Of a stretch of 9,233 bases of DNA, positions 1 through 5,544 are shown in pieces; within the stretch, counting starts at the first letter, position 1; each line of letters opens with the position of its first letter. A program made the translations under genes and the position numbers. This DNA is from JBFHNV01 sp965365655 (GTDB lineage Bacteria; Pseudomonadota; Gammaproteobacteria; HK1): the NCBI GenBank assembly GCA_965365655.1, contig CBDUCN010000216.1:1-9233 (forward strand), written 5' to 3'. Under the pieces are notes generated by a model. It did not search any database and was not told the DNA's origin. It saw only the letters and a list, made by a program, of their open reading frames with translations.

Positions 1-1401
1 CTGCGCACCGGCAAGTCGTCGAGCGGCGTGCTGATGCCGATGGGCTTCGCGACCCTGGTCGGCGGGATGGCCACGACCATCGGCACGTCGACCAACCTGC
101 TGGTGGTGTCGGTGGCCGCGGACCTGGGCCTGCCCCGCATCGGCATGTTCGACTTCGTGCTGCCCGCGTCCATCGCCGCCGGGGTGGGGCTGCTGTACCT
201 GTGGCTGATCGCGCCGCGCCTGCTTCCCGAGCGTGCAGCGCTGATGAGCAGCACCTCGCCGCGGCTGTTCTCGGCGCGCCTCAACGTCCCCGAGGGCAGC
301 TTCTGCGACGGCGCGACCCTCGGCGAGATCATGAAGAAGGCGGGAGGGGGCCTGCGCGTGAACCGCATCCGGCGCCGCGATCACCATCTCATGCCGCTGC
401 CCGACGCCCGGGTGCAGGCCGGCGACCAGCTCGTGGTGCGCGACAACCCGTCGCAGCTCAAGGAGTTCGAGCAGGTGCTCGAGGCGAAGCTGTACTCCGG
501 CGACTCGCCGGTGGACGACGAGCACCCGCTGAGCGCCGACGACCAGCAGCTCGCGGAGATCGCGGTGTTCTTCGGCTCCGAGCTCGAGGGCCGCACCTTG
601 CGCCAGGCGCGTTTCCAGGAGCGCTTCGGAACCGTCGCGCTCGCGCTGCACCGCCAGGGGCGCGAGTTCGCGGCGCCGGAGCGCGACCTGCCCGACATCG
701 CGCTGCGAATGGGCGACGTGCTGCTGGTGCAGGGCTCGCGCGAGCAGATCGAACGCCTGCACGGGCACACCGAGCTGCTGGTGCTGGACGCGACCGCGGA
801 CCTTCCGCGCACCGACCGCGCGGGCACCGCGCTCGTGATCATGGTCGCGGTCGTGACGCTGGCCGCGCTCGGCTGGCTGCCGATCGCCGTGAGCGCGCTG
901 GCCGGCGCGCTGCTGATGATCGTGACCGGGTGCCTGCGCTGGAAGGACGCGACCCACGCACTGAGCACCCAGGTGATCATGATCGTCGTGGCCTCCCTCG
1001 CGCTCGGCGATGCGCTGCTCGCCAGCGGCGGCACCGACTACATGACGGCGGTGTTCCTGTCGCTGTCCCACGGCGCCCCGCCCGCCGCGGTGCTGAGCGG
1101 TCTGATGCTGCTGATGGCGGTGCTCACGAACATCGTCTCCAACAACGCGGCCGCGGTGATCGGCACCCCGGTGGCGGTGGGCATCGCGCAGCGCCTCGGG
1201 TTGCCGCCGGAACCCTTCGTGCTGGCGGTGCTGTTCGGCGCCAACATGAGCTACGCGACCCCGATGGCCTACAAGACCAATCTGCTGGTGATGAACGCGG
1301 GCGGCTACACCTTTGGTGACTTCCTGCGCATCGGCGTCCCGCTCACGGTGCTGATGTGGCTCGCGCTGTCGCTGCTGCTGCCGGCGATGTACGGGTTCTG
1401 A
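1..1401 (+). CDS. SLC13-family sodium/anion symporter with two RCK_C (TrkA-C) domains, 5' partial
   Basis: Inner-membrane carrier of the SLC13/DASS group, which imports sulfate, dicarboxylates or similar anions with sodium; the substrate cannot be read from the sequence. The frame is open from base 1, so the start is outside the window; about 466 residues remain, and relatives of this architecture are usually near 600. In order: a membrane segment with the family motif TIGTSTN (about 76-96), two more hydrophobic stretches up to about 220, a first RCK_C domain (about 265-489), a second RCK_C domain (about 550-786, ending in a GDVLLVQG strand), then the C-terminal membrane half with the second signature NIVSNNAAA (about 1129-1152) and a late ANMSYATPMAYKTN segment. 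Central RCK_C domains between two membrane halves are typical of bacterial SLC13 proteins and probably regulate transport. It ends 98 bp before the next gene on the same strand. Family is sure; substrate unknown. Confidence 0.9.
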   Translation: MRTGKSSSGVLMPMGFATLVGGMATTIGTSTNLLVVSVAADLGLPRIGMFDFVLPASIAAGVGLLYLWLIAPRLLPERAALMSSTSPRLFSARLNVPEGSFCDGATLGEIMKKAGGGLRVNRIRRRDHHLMPLPDARVQAGDQLVVRDNPSQLKEFEQVLEAKLYSGDSPVDDEHPLSADDQQLAEIAVFFGSELEGRTLRQARFQERFGTVALALHRQGREFAAPERDLPDIALRMGDVLLVQGSREQIERLHGHTELLVLDATADLPRTDRAGTALVIMVAVVTLAALGWLPIAVSALAGALLMIVTGCLRWKDATHALSTQVIMIVVASLALGDALLASGGTDYMTAVFLSLSHGAPPAAVLSGLMLLMAVLTNIVSNNAAAVIGTPVAVGIAQRLGLPPEPFVLAVLFGANMSYATPMAYKTNLLVMNAGGYTFGDFLRIGVPLTVLMWLALSLLLPAMYGF

Positions 1402-1456
1402 GAGGCCGCGCACGGGCCGCGGCGAAGCGCGCGGGGCGTCGAGCCCGGAGTCCCGG

Positions 1457-1462
1457 TACACT
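1457..1462 (+). promoter_or_regulatory. Weak candidate -10 box for the LysM-like gene
   Basis: TACACT matches four of six positions of the sigma-70 -10 consensus and lies about 40 bases before the start codon at 1500. No recognisable -35 hexamer sits 16-18 bases upstream; that stretch is plain GC. The gap between the symporter and the next gene is only 98 bp, so read-through from the symporter is equally plausible. Confidence 0.2.
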
Positions 1463-1487
1463 GGTGCGCAACCGGATCGCTCCGCAT

Positions 1488-1495
1488 GGGAGGAG
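1488..1495 (+). promoter_or_regulatory. Ribosome binding site that fixes the start at 1500
   Basis: GGGAGGAG ends four bases before the ATG at 1500 and is the strongest Shine-Dalgarno match on the plus strand near this gene. The reading frame stays open back to 1356, but that extension is arginine/alanine-rich with no family-like content. Starting at 1500 also puts a hydrophobic anchor directly at the N-terminus. Both facts favour 1500. Confidence 0.7.
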
Positions 1496-1499
1496 CCGC

Positions 1500-2567
1500 A
1501 TGCGCGCCGTGCTCGCAGTGCTGGTGCTTGCGCTCGTCGCCGCGGCCGCCTGGCTGACGCGGGAGCACTGGCAGCCGACGGTGGCCGGAGCGCCGGCGCC
1601 GCCCGGTGCCGCGGCGCCGCCGGCCGAGACCCCGCCGCCTCCCGCGACCGCCGCGCCGGATCCTGCGCCTTCCGAGCAGCAGGTGCACGAGGAGGCCGAG
1701 CGCTACGTGGAGACCCTCACCGAGCCGGAGGCGGAGCCGGTGCAGGTGGAACGGGCGGACCACTTCGTGACCGCCGACCAGGTGCTGTCCCTCGTCCCGA
1801 GGCGCGCGGTGGAGCGCACCAGCGTCGACGAGATGCGCGCCGACCCGACAATTGGCGCCGACACGCCGATCACCGTGGTGCGCGAGGTGGAGCAGGTCGA
1901 ACGCATCACCCCGGAGAAGCTGATCGCGCGCAGCGCGGGCAACCTGGACACGGCGGTGACGGTGCTGGAGAACGACGTCCCGCGCAGGGTCACGGTGCGC
2001 GAGGTGCTGGAGGCGGCGCAGCGCGCGCCCGATCGCCCCATCGACGTCGTCACCCGCAGCGAGTACTACGAGCAGACCACGGTGCGCGAGCTCGCAGCCA
2101 GCAGCGACACGCAGGCCGCGGAGCCCATCAAGGTGATCCGCGGCGCGCACGGACTGGAGATGGCCAGCATCGGCGAGCTGATGCGCCGCGAGTCGCTGTC
2201 GCCGGACTCGCTGTTCTACGTGCGCACGGTGCGCCCCGGCGACCACCAGGGGATCTGGGGCATCGTGCATGACGGCATCATCGAGACCTTCGCCCGCGGC
2301 ATGGCCATCCGTCGCGGCCGCGAGGTGAACACCTACCGGGTGGAGATCCCGCGCGATGCGGACGAGCGCGAGGCGGACCGATCCAGCTCCTTCCTCGGCA
2401 AGCTGATCCACGAGAAGACGCAGGCCTCGTTCGTGTACAACTTCGAGCAAAGCCGCATGGGCCGCAACCCGGACCGGATCTATCCGGGCCAGGAGATCGT
2501 GATCGTGGACTTCCGGCCCGAGGAGCTGATCCGGATCTACAAGCACTTCGTCGAGCAGCGGGGCTGA
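1500..2567 (+). CDS. Membrane-anchored envelope protein with five ~29-residue repeats and a split LysM-like domain
   Basis: I do not recognise this 355-residue protein as a named family. Residues 2-18 form one hydrophobic segment, a signal anchor or uncleaved signal peptide with no lipobox cysteine, so the rest is probably periplasmic. Residues 27-58 are a proline/alanine-rich linker and 59-85 are acidic. From T107 to D248 the chain falls into five units starting at residues 107, 136, 164, 193 and 222. Each has a TxxE(L/V/M) helix-like start and a PIxVV-type strand 16-17 residues later. The C-terminal part reads like a LysM domain: VRPGD followed by IWGI (244-255), then NPDRIYPGQEIVI (323-335), with roughly 60 residues inserted between the halves. 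LysM domains bind peptidoglycan or related glycans, so a cell-wall-associated role is likely but unproven. Base composition matches its neighbours. It converges on the DmdA-like gene with an 86-bp gap. Confidence 0.75.
   Translation: MRAVLAVLVLALVAAAAWLTREHWQPTVAGAPAPPGAAAPPAETPPPPATAAPDPAPSEQQVHEEAERYVETLTEPEAEPVQVERADHFVTADQVLSLVPRRAVERTSVDEMRADPTIGADTPITVVREVEQVERITPEKLIARSAGNLDTAVTVLENDVPRRVTVREVLEAAQRAPDRPIDVVTRSEYYEQTTVRELAASSDTQAAEPIKVIRGAHGLEMASIGELMRRESLSPDSLFYVRTVRPGDHQGIWGIVHDGIIETFARGMAIRRGREVNTYRVEIPRDADEREADRSSSFLGKLIHEKTQASFVYNFEQSRMGRNPDRIYPGQEIVIVDFRPEELIRIYKHFVEQRG
1818..2249 (+). repeat. Five tandem protein-level repeat units inside the LysM-like gene
   Basis: Units begin at 1818, 1905, 1989, 2076 and 2163, giving spacings of 29, 28, 29 and 29 codons. 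Aligned on the first residue, the starts are TSVDEM, ITPEKL, VTVREV, TTVREL and ASIGEL. At positions 17-18 all five carry PI, AV, PI, PI and LF, followed by a beta-like run such as TVV, DVV or KVI. The DNA units are too diverged to be a recent duplication, so this is a protein repeat, not a simple-sequence repeat. A half unit (VTADQVL, residues 90-96) precedes the first. The fifth unit is the most diverged and runs into the LysM-like domain. Confidence 0.65.
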
Positions 2568-2617
2568 GCGTGTGAATACGTCGCCGCGCCTGCTGCAGCG
2601 CCGCCCGGACGCCGCGG

Positions 2618-2646
2618 TCGGCGCGCCGAGGACTCACCAGCGCCGA
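2618..2646. repeat. Inverted repeat in the convergent intergenic gap, possible transcription end
   Basis: TCGGCGC (2618-2624) is matched by GCGCCGA (2640-2646), a perfect 7-base inverted repeat with a 15-base loop. It lies between the stop codons of the two converging genes at 2567 and 2654, where a two-way terminator would be expected. There is no T run on either strand and the loop is long, so it is not a convincing intrinsic terminator. Confidence 0.25.
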
Positions 2647-2653
2647 GCGCGGC

Positions 2654-3781
2654 TCAACGAAACGGCAACGCCTCCACCCGGCAACGGCAGCTTGCCCCGG
2701 GCACCTCGGCCTGCAGGCGCGTGCCCGGCTCCGCGTACTCCAGCAGCACCACGGCGAGCCCGATGAACGCGCCCAGCCCGGGGCTCCACGCGATGCTGCG
2801 CAGCTCGCCCCAGACCTCGCCGTCGGCCATCAGGGGCCACACGCCCAACGCGGGCGGCTCGCCGTCCTCGACGACGATCCCGACCAGGCGCTGGCGCAGC
2901 CCGCGCGCGGCGAGCGCGCGCAGCGCGACGCTGCCGATGAACGGCTCGGCCTGATCCAGGTCCACCAGCGACCCGGCGCCGACCTCGAAGGGATCGCTGT
3001 TGGTGTCCATCTCCGCGCCGACGCGCGGCAGGCCGGCCTCGATGCGGTGCACCGCGCTCAGCACCGCCGGCGCGATACCCGAGGCCTCTCCGGCGGCCCG
3101 CACCAGCTCCCACAGCTCGTTGCCCGCGCTGCTGTCGCCGAGGCGCAGGCTGCTCGCCGGCAACGACCCGCAGCGCCGGCGCGACACGACCACCGGCATG
3201 CCGTGCAGCATCACCTCGCGCACCTCGCGATCGCCCAGCGGCGCCGCGTCGTCGCCCAGCAGCCTCTCGACCACCTCCCGCGACCGCGGGCCTTCCAGCG
3301 CCAGCGTCGCAGGCTCCACCCCCGCGATCTGCACGTCCAGCTCGCAGCTGAGCGACACCCCCTTCACCCAGGTGAGCAGCCCCTCGCTGTCCTGCGCGAG
3401 CCAGTAGCGATCCCCGTCGAGGCGCAGCACCATCGGATCGCCGACCACGCCGCCCTGCTCGTCCACCAGCAGCGCGGGTGCACAGGCACCGACGGGCAGC
3501 GCGCCCAGGTCGGTGGCGGTAATCCACTGCACGAAGGCGCTCGCGTCGGGACCGCGCACCTCCACGTGGCGCTCGGCACTGGCGTCGCACATCACGACAC
3601 CGTCCACGCGCTGGCGGTACTCCGTCTCCGGGTCGGCGAAGCGCAGCGGCACCTGCAGGCCGTTGACCACGCCGAACGCGCGGCACCCGGCGCGCCGCGT
3701 CGCGGCGTGGAACGGCGACGCCCGCACCGCGGTGGCGAGCGTGAACTCCGAAGGGATGGGTGTCGCGGCGTGAGTGCTCAT
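2654..3781 (-). CDS. GcvT/DmdA-like aminomethyltransferase-fold protein with altered substrate motif
   Basis: A 375-residue folate-dependent methyl/aminomethyl-transferase-fold protein. The N-terminal half resembles DMSP demethylase (DmdA) more than glycine-cleavage T protein: ASPFH (21-25), VVNGLQVP (38-45), CDASAERHVEVRGPDA (65-80), DEQGGVVGDP (107-116) and DRYWLAQDS then LTWVKG (124-141). The C-terminal half has RIEAGLP (246-252), NSDPFEVGAG (261-270) and FIG (281-283), followed by the small GcvT C-terminal barrel. DmdA moves a methyl group from dimethylsulfoniopropionate to tetrahydrofolate. Here the segment that normally reads GYTGE/GYSKQ-GFE is replaced by an unrelated stretch around residues 200-222, so the substrate may differ or activity may be lost. 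The ATG at 3781 has no clear Shine-Dalgarno sequence; it was chosen because family similarity starts just after it, while the open frame upstream is featureless. It lies 321 bp downstream of mce on the same strand. YgfZ is excluded because there is no KGCYxGQE-type motif. Confidence 0.75.
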   Translation of the reverse strand: MSTHAATPIPSEFTLATAVRASPFHAATRRAGCRAFGVVNGLQVPLRFADPETEYRQRVDGVVMCDASAERHVEVRGPDASAFVQWITATDLGALPVGACAPALLVDEQGGVVGDPMVLRLDGDRYWLAQDSEGLLTWVKGVSLSCELDVQIAGVEPATLALEGPRSREVVERLLGDDAAPLGDREVREVMLHGMPVVVSRRRCGSLPASSLRLGDSSAGNELWELVRAAGEASGIAPAVLSAVHRIEAGLPRVGAEMDTNSDPFEVGAGSLVDLDQAEPFIGSVALRALAARGLRQRLVGIVVEDGEPPALGVWPLMADGEVWGELRSIAWSPGLGAFIGLAVVLLEYAEPGTRLQAEVPGASCRCRVEALPFR

Positions 3782-4102
3782 GGGTGGCCCGGGTTGGATT
3801 GACGGAGCGACGGATGGCGCCCGGCGGAGCGCGAGCGTGCTGCGCCCCGCAGACGCCCGCCCCCGACGTCGCGCCGGGCACGAGGTGCCGGCGCGTCCAT
3901 GCATACTGCCATAGGCCCGGCGGCACGAAAGTCGCGCCGGTGCAGGGTGCAAACCGCACGGCGCTTCCAGACAACTCGTTGCGCTGCGCACACGCGCCGC
4001 GCGCATTGCCCGGGGCCCGCCGCGCCCCGTGCGCTCGGTGGCGCAGGAGATCGGGCAGAACGACCGGGCCACGCGTGGGGGGCGCGCGGCGCAGCCGGCG
4101 AC
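3782..4102. other. 321-bp intergenic gap between mce and the DmdA-like gene
   Basis: No credible gene is seen here; open frames crossing it are shadows of neighbours or extensions without protein-like content. Almost all of it is GC. The only relatively AT-rich spot is about 3898-3917, which on the minus strand reads TATGGCAGTATGCATG and could hold a -10-like TATGCA, but no good -35 lies at the proper distance. The length is enough for a separate promoter or a leader for the DmdA-like gene. I looked for the conserved pieces of a glycine riboswitch, which often precedes gcv genes, and did not find them. Confidence 0.5.
3871..3894. repeat. GC-rich inverted repeat in the leader of the DmdA-like gene
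   Basis: GCGCCGGGCAC (3871-3881) and GTGCCGGCGC (3885-3894) pair over ten bases with one bulged G and a 3-base loop. On the minus strand this hairpin lies about 90-110 bases before the DmdA-like start codon. There is no T run after it on either strand, so it does not look like an intrinsic terminator. It could be an operator or a leader hairpin. At this GC content, chance hairpins are common. Confidence 0.3.
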
Positions 4103-4507
4103 TCAGACCTGCTCGAGCTCGACGAGCGTGCCGCAGAAGTCCTTGGGGTGAAGGAACAGCACCGGCTTGCCGTGCGCGCCGATGCGCGGCTCGCCGTCGC
4201 CGAGCACCCGCGCGCCTCCGTCGGCGAGCCGCCTGGCCGCCGCGCGGATGTCGTCGACCTCGTAGCACACGTGGTGCATGCCGCCGTCCGGGCTGCGCTC
4301 CAGGAAGCGAGCGATGGGCGAGCCCTCGCCCAGCGGGTGCAGCAGCTCCACCTTGGTGTTGCCGAGATCCACGAACACGGTGGTGACGCCGTGCTCGGGC
4401 AACGCAATGGGCTCCGACACGGTCGCGCCCAGCACGTCGCGGTAGGTCGCCGTCGCCGCGGCGAGATCCGGCACCACGATGGCCACGTGGTTCAGGCGTC
4501 CGATCAT
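4103..4507 (-). CDS. mce: Methylmalonyl-CoA epimerase
   Basis: Converts (S)-methylmalonyl-CoA, the product of propionyl-CoA carboxylase, to the (R) isomer used by the B12-dependent mutase. At 134 residues it has the usual length. It is a two-module VOC (glyoxalase-like) fold: LNHVAIVVPDL at 5-15, VELLHPLGEGSPIARFLE at 53-70, GGMHHVCYEVDDI at 75-87 and GTLVELEQ at 126-133. Likely metal ligands visible are H7, one of H78/H79 (by position H79) and E130. The ATG overlaps the meaB stop in an ATGA, and a GAGGAAA Shine-Dalgarno sequence lies inside the end of meaB, so it is translated right after MeaB. It is the last gene of the tight cluster; 321 bp follow before the next gene. The spacing of HHVCYEVDD and PKDFCGTLVELEQ is characteristic of Mce, so a generic VOC dioxygenase is unlikely. 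Confidence 0.95.
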   Translation of the reverse strand: MIGRLNHVAIVVPDLAAATATYRDVLGATVSEPIALPEHGVTTVFVDLGNTKVELLHPLGEGSPIARFLERSPDGGMHHVCYEVDDIRAAARRLADGGARVLGDGEPRIGAHGKPVLFLHPKDFCGTLVELEQV

Positions 4508-5544
4508 GATCTGTTTCCTCGTACCGTTCGCTCATCGTTGCGCGGCGCGCACGCGCCGCGCGGCTCCAGGAAGCGTGCGACCAGCTGCTGCGCCGCCGCG
4601 GCCGCCGGCAGCGATCCGTCGCGCACGCCGGCCTCCAGCCCGGGCAGCAGCGATGCCGCGACCGGGTCGTCGCGCAGCGCCGAGAGCAGCAGGTCGTTGA
4701 CCTCCGACCACATCCACGCCCGCGCCTGCTCGGTGCGCCGCGCCTCGAGCGCGCCGCTGTCGCGCATCCGCTGCTCGAACTCCTGCATCAGCTGCCACGC
4801 CTCGGCGATTCCCCGTCCCTCGCGCGCGGAGCACGAGCACGCCACCGGCTCCCAGTGCGGCGAACGCGGACGCAGCAGCCTGAGCGCGTTCGCGCAGTCC
4901 GACGCGGCGCGCCCGGCGGCAAGCGCGAGGTCGCCGTCGGCCTTGGTGACCAGCGCGATGTCGGTGAGCTCCATGATCCCTCGCTTGATGCCCTGCAGGT
5001 CGTCGCCGCCGCCAGGCGAGAGCAGCAGCACGAAGAGATCGGTCATGCCGGACACCGCGACCTCCGACTGCCCCACGCCCACGGTCTCCACCAGCACCAC
5101 GTCGAAGCCCGCCGCCTCGCACAGCGCGATGCTCTCGCGCGTGCGCCGCGCGACGCCGCCCAGCGTGGTGCCGGCCGGCGACGGGCGCACGAAGGCCCGC
5201 GCGTGGCGGGAGAGTTCCGGCATGCGGGTCTTGTCACCGAGGATGGAGCCCCCGCTCAGGCTCGAGCTCGGATCCACCGCGAGCACCGCGAGCCGACGGC
5301 CACCGGCGAGGACGGTGAGCCCCAGGGCCTCGATGAACGTCGACTTGCCGACGCCCGGCGCGCCGGAGATACCGACCCGCAGGCTGGGCGTGGCGCGGGA
5401 CGCGAGTGCCCCCAGCAGGCGCTCCGCCTGTGCGCGGTGGTCCGCGCGCGTGGACTCCACCAGCGTGATGGCGCGCGCCAGCGCGCGCCGCGACCCTGCC
5501 GCGAGCGCGTCGGCCAGGGCCTGCGCGTCCGGCGGCGCCGTCAC
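4504..5544 (-). CDS. meaB: MeaB/MMAA-type GTPase, methylmalonyl-CoA mutase chaperone
   Basis: P-loop GTPase that binds methylmalonyl-CoA mutase, gates cobalamin loading and protects the enzyme from inactivation. The 346-residue protein shows a Walker A loop GAPGVGKST (61-69), DPSSSLSGGSILGDKTRM (91-108), the ETVGVGQSEV segment (153-162), PGGGDDLQGIKRGI (177-190) and the base-recognition motif TKADGD (200-205). The C-terminal AWMW (276-279) and following helices match the dimerisation arm of the family. T in place of N in TKAD is also found in human MMAA, which this protein resembles closely. The start is a GTG at 5544 that overlaps the pccA stop as GTGA; no strong Shine-Dalgarno sequence precedes it, so translation probably depends on coupling to pccA. 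The last 15 or so residues look unconserved and overlap the mce ribosome binding site. The older name ArgK (LAO/AO transport ATPase) is a misannotation of this family. Confidence 0.95.
   Translation of the reverse strand: MTAPPDAQALADALAAGSRRALARAITLVESTRADHRAQAERLLGALASRATPSLRVGISGAPGVGKSTFIEALGLTVLAGGRRLAVLAVDPSSSLSGGSILGDKTRMPELSRHARAFVRPSPAGTTLGGVARRTRESIALCEAAGFDVVLVETVGVGQSEVAVSGMTDLFVLLLSPGGGDDLQGIKRGIMELTDIALVTKADGDLALAAGRAASDCANALRLLRPRSPHWEPVACSCSAREGRGIAEAWQLMQEFEQRMRDSGALEARRTEQARAWMWSEVNDLLLSALRDDPVAASLLPGLEAGVRDGSLPAAAAAQQLVARFLEPRGACAPRNDERTVRGNRS
4514..4520 (-). promoter_or_regulatory. Ribosome binding site of mce inside meaB
   Basis: On the minus strand GAGGAAA lies within the last codons of meaB, with six bases between it and the mce ATG at 4507. 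With the ATGA stop-start overlap it supports both coupled and independent initiation of the epimerase. Confidence 0.7.

Noticed and set aside
1356..1499. N-terminal extension of the LysM-like gene to an ATG at 1356
   Set aside because: It overlaps the end of the symporter gene, is arginine-rich, lacks a ribosome binding site and would bury the hydrophobic anchor inside the protein.
1305..2546. A 413-codon open frame on the minus strand, opposite the LysM-like gene
   Set aside because: Low-complexity histidine/arginine/leucine-rich composition and no ribosome binding site of note. The plus-strand frame has a strong Shine-Dalgarno sequence, an N-terminal anchor and regular repeats.
2654..3781. 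Calling this gene gcvT or ygfZ
   Set aside because: There is no GYTGE-type segment and no gcvH/gcvP nearby as for gcvT, and no KGCYxGQE motif as for ygfZ. The N-terminal motifs resemble DmdA, so only a family-level call is justified.
3782..4102. Glycine riboswitch upstream of the GcvT-like gene
   Set aside because: The minus-strand leader shows none of the conserved paired glycine-aptamer elements; it is plain GC with one bulged hairpin.
4936..4947. Thr instead of Asn in the MeaB base-recognition motif (TKAD for NKAD)
   Set aside because: Human MMAA also has threonine at this position, so it is normal family variation and not a lost GTP-specificity residue.
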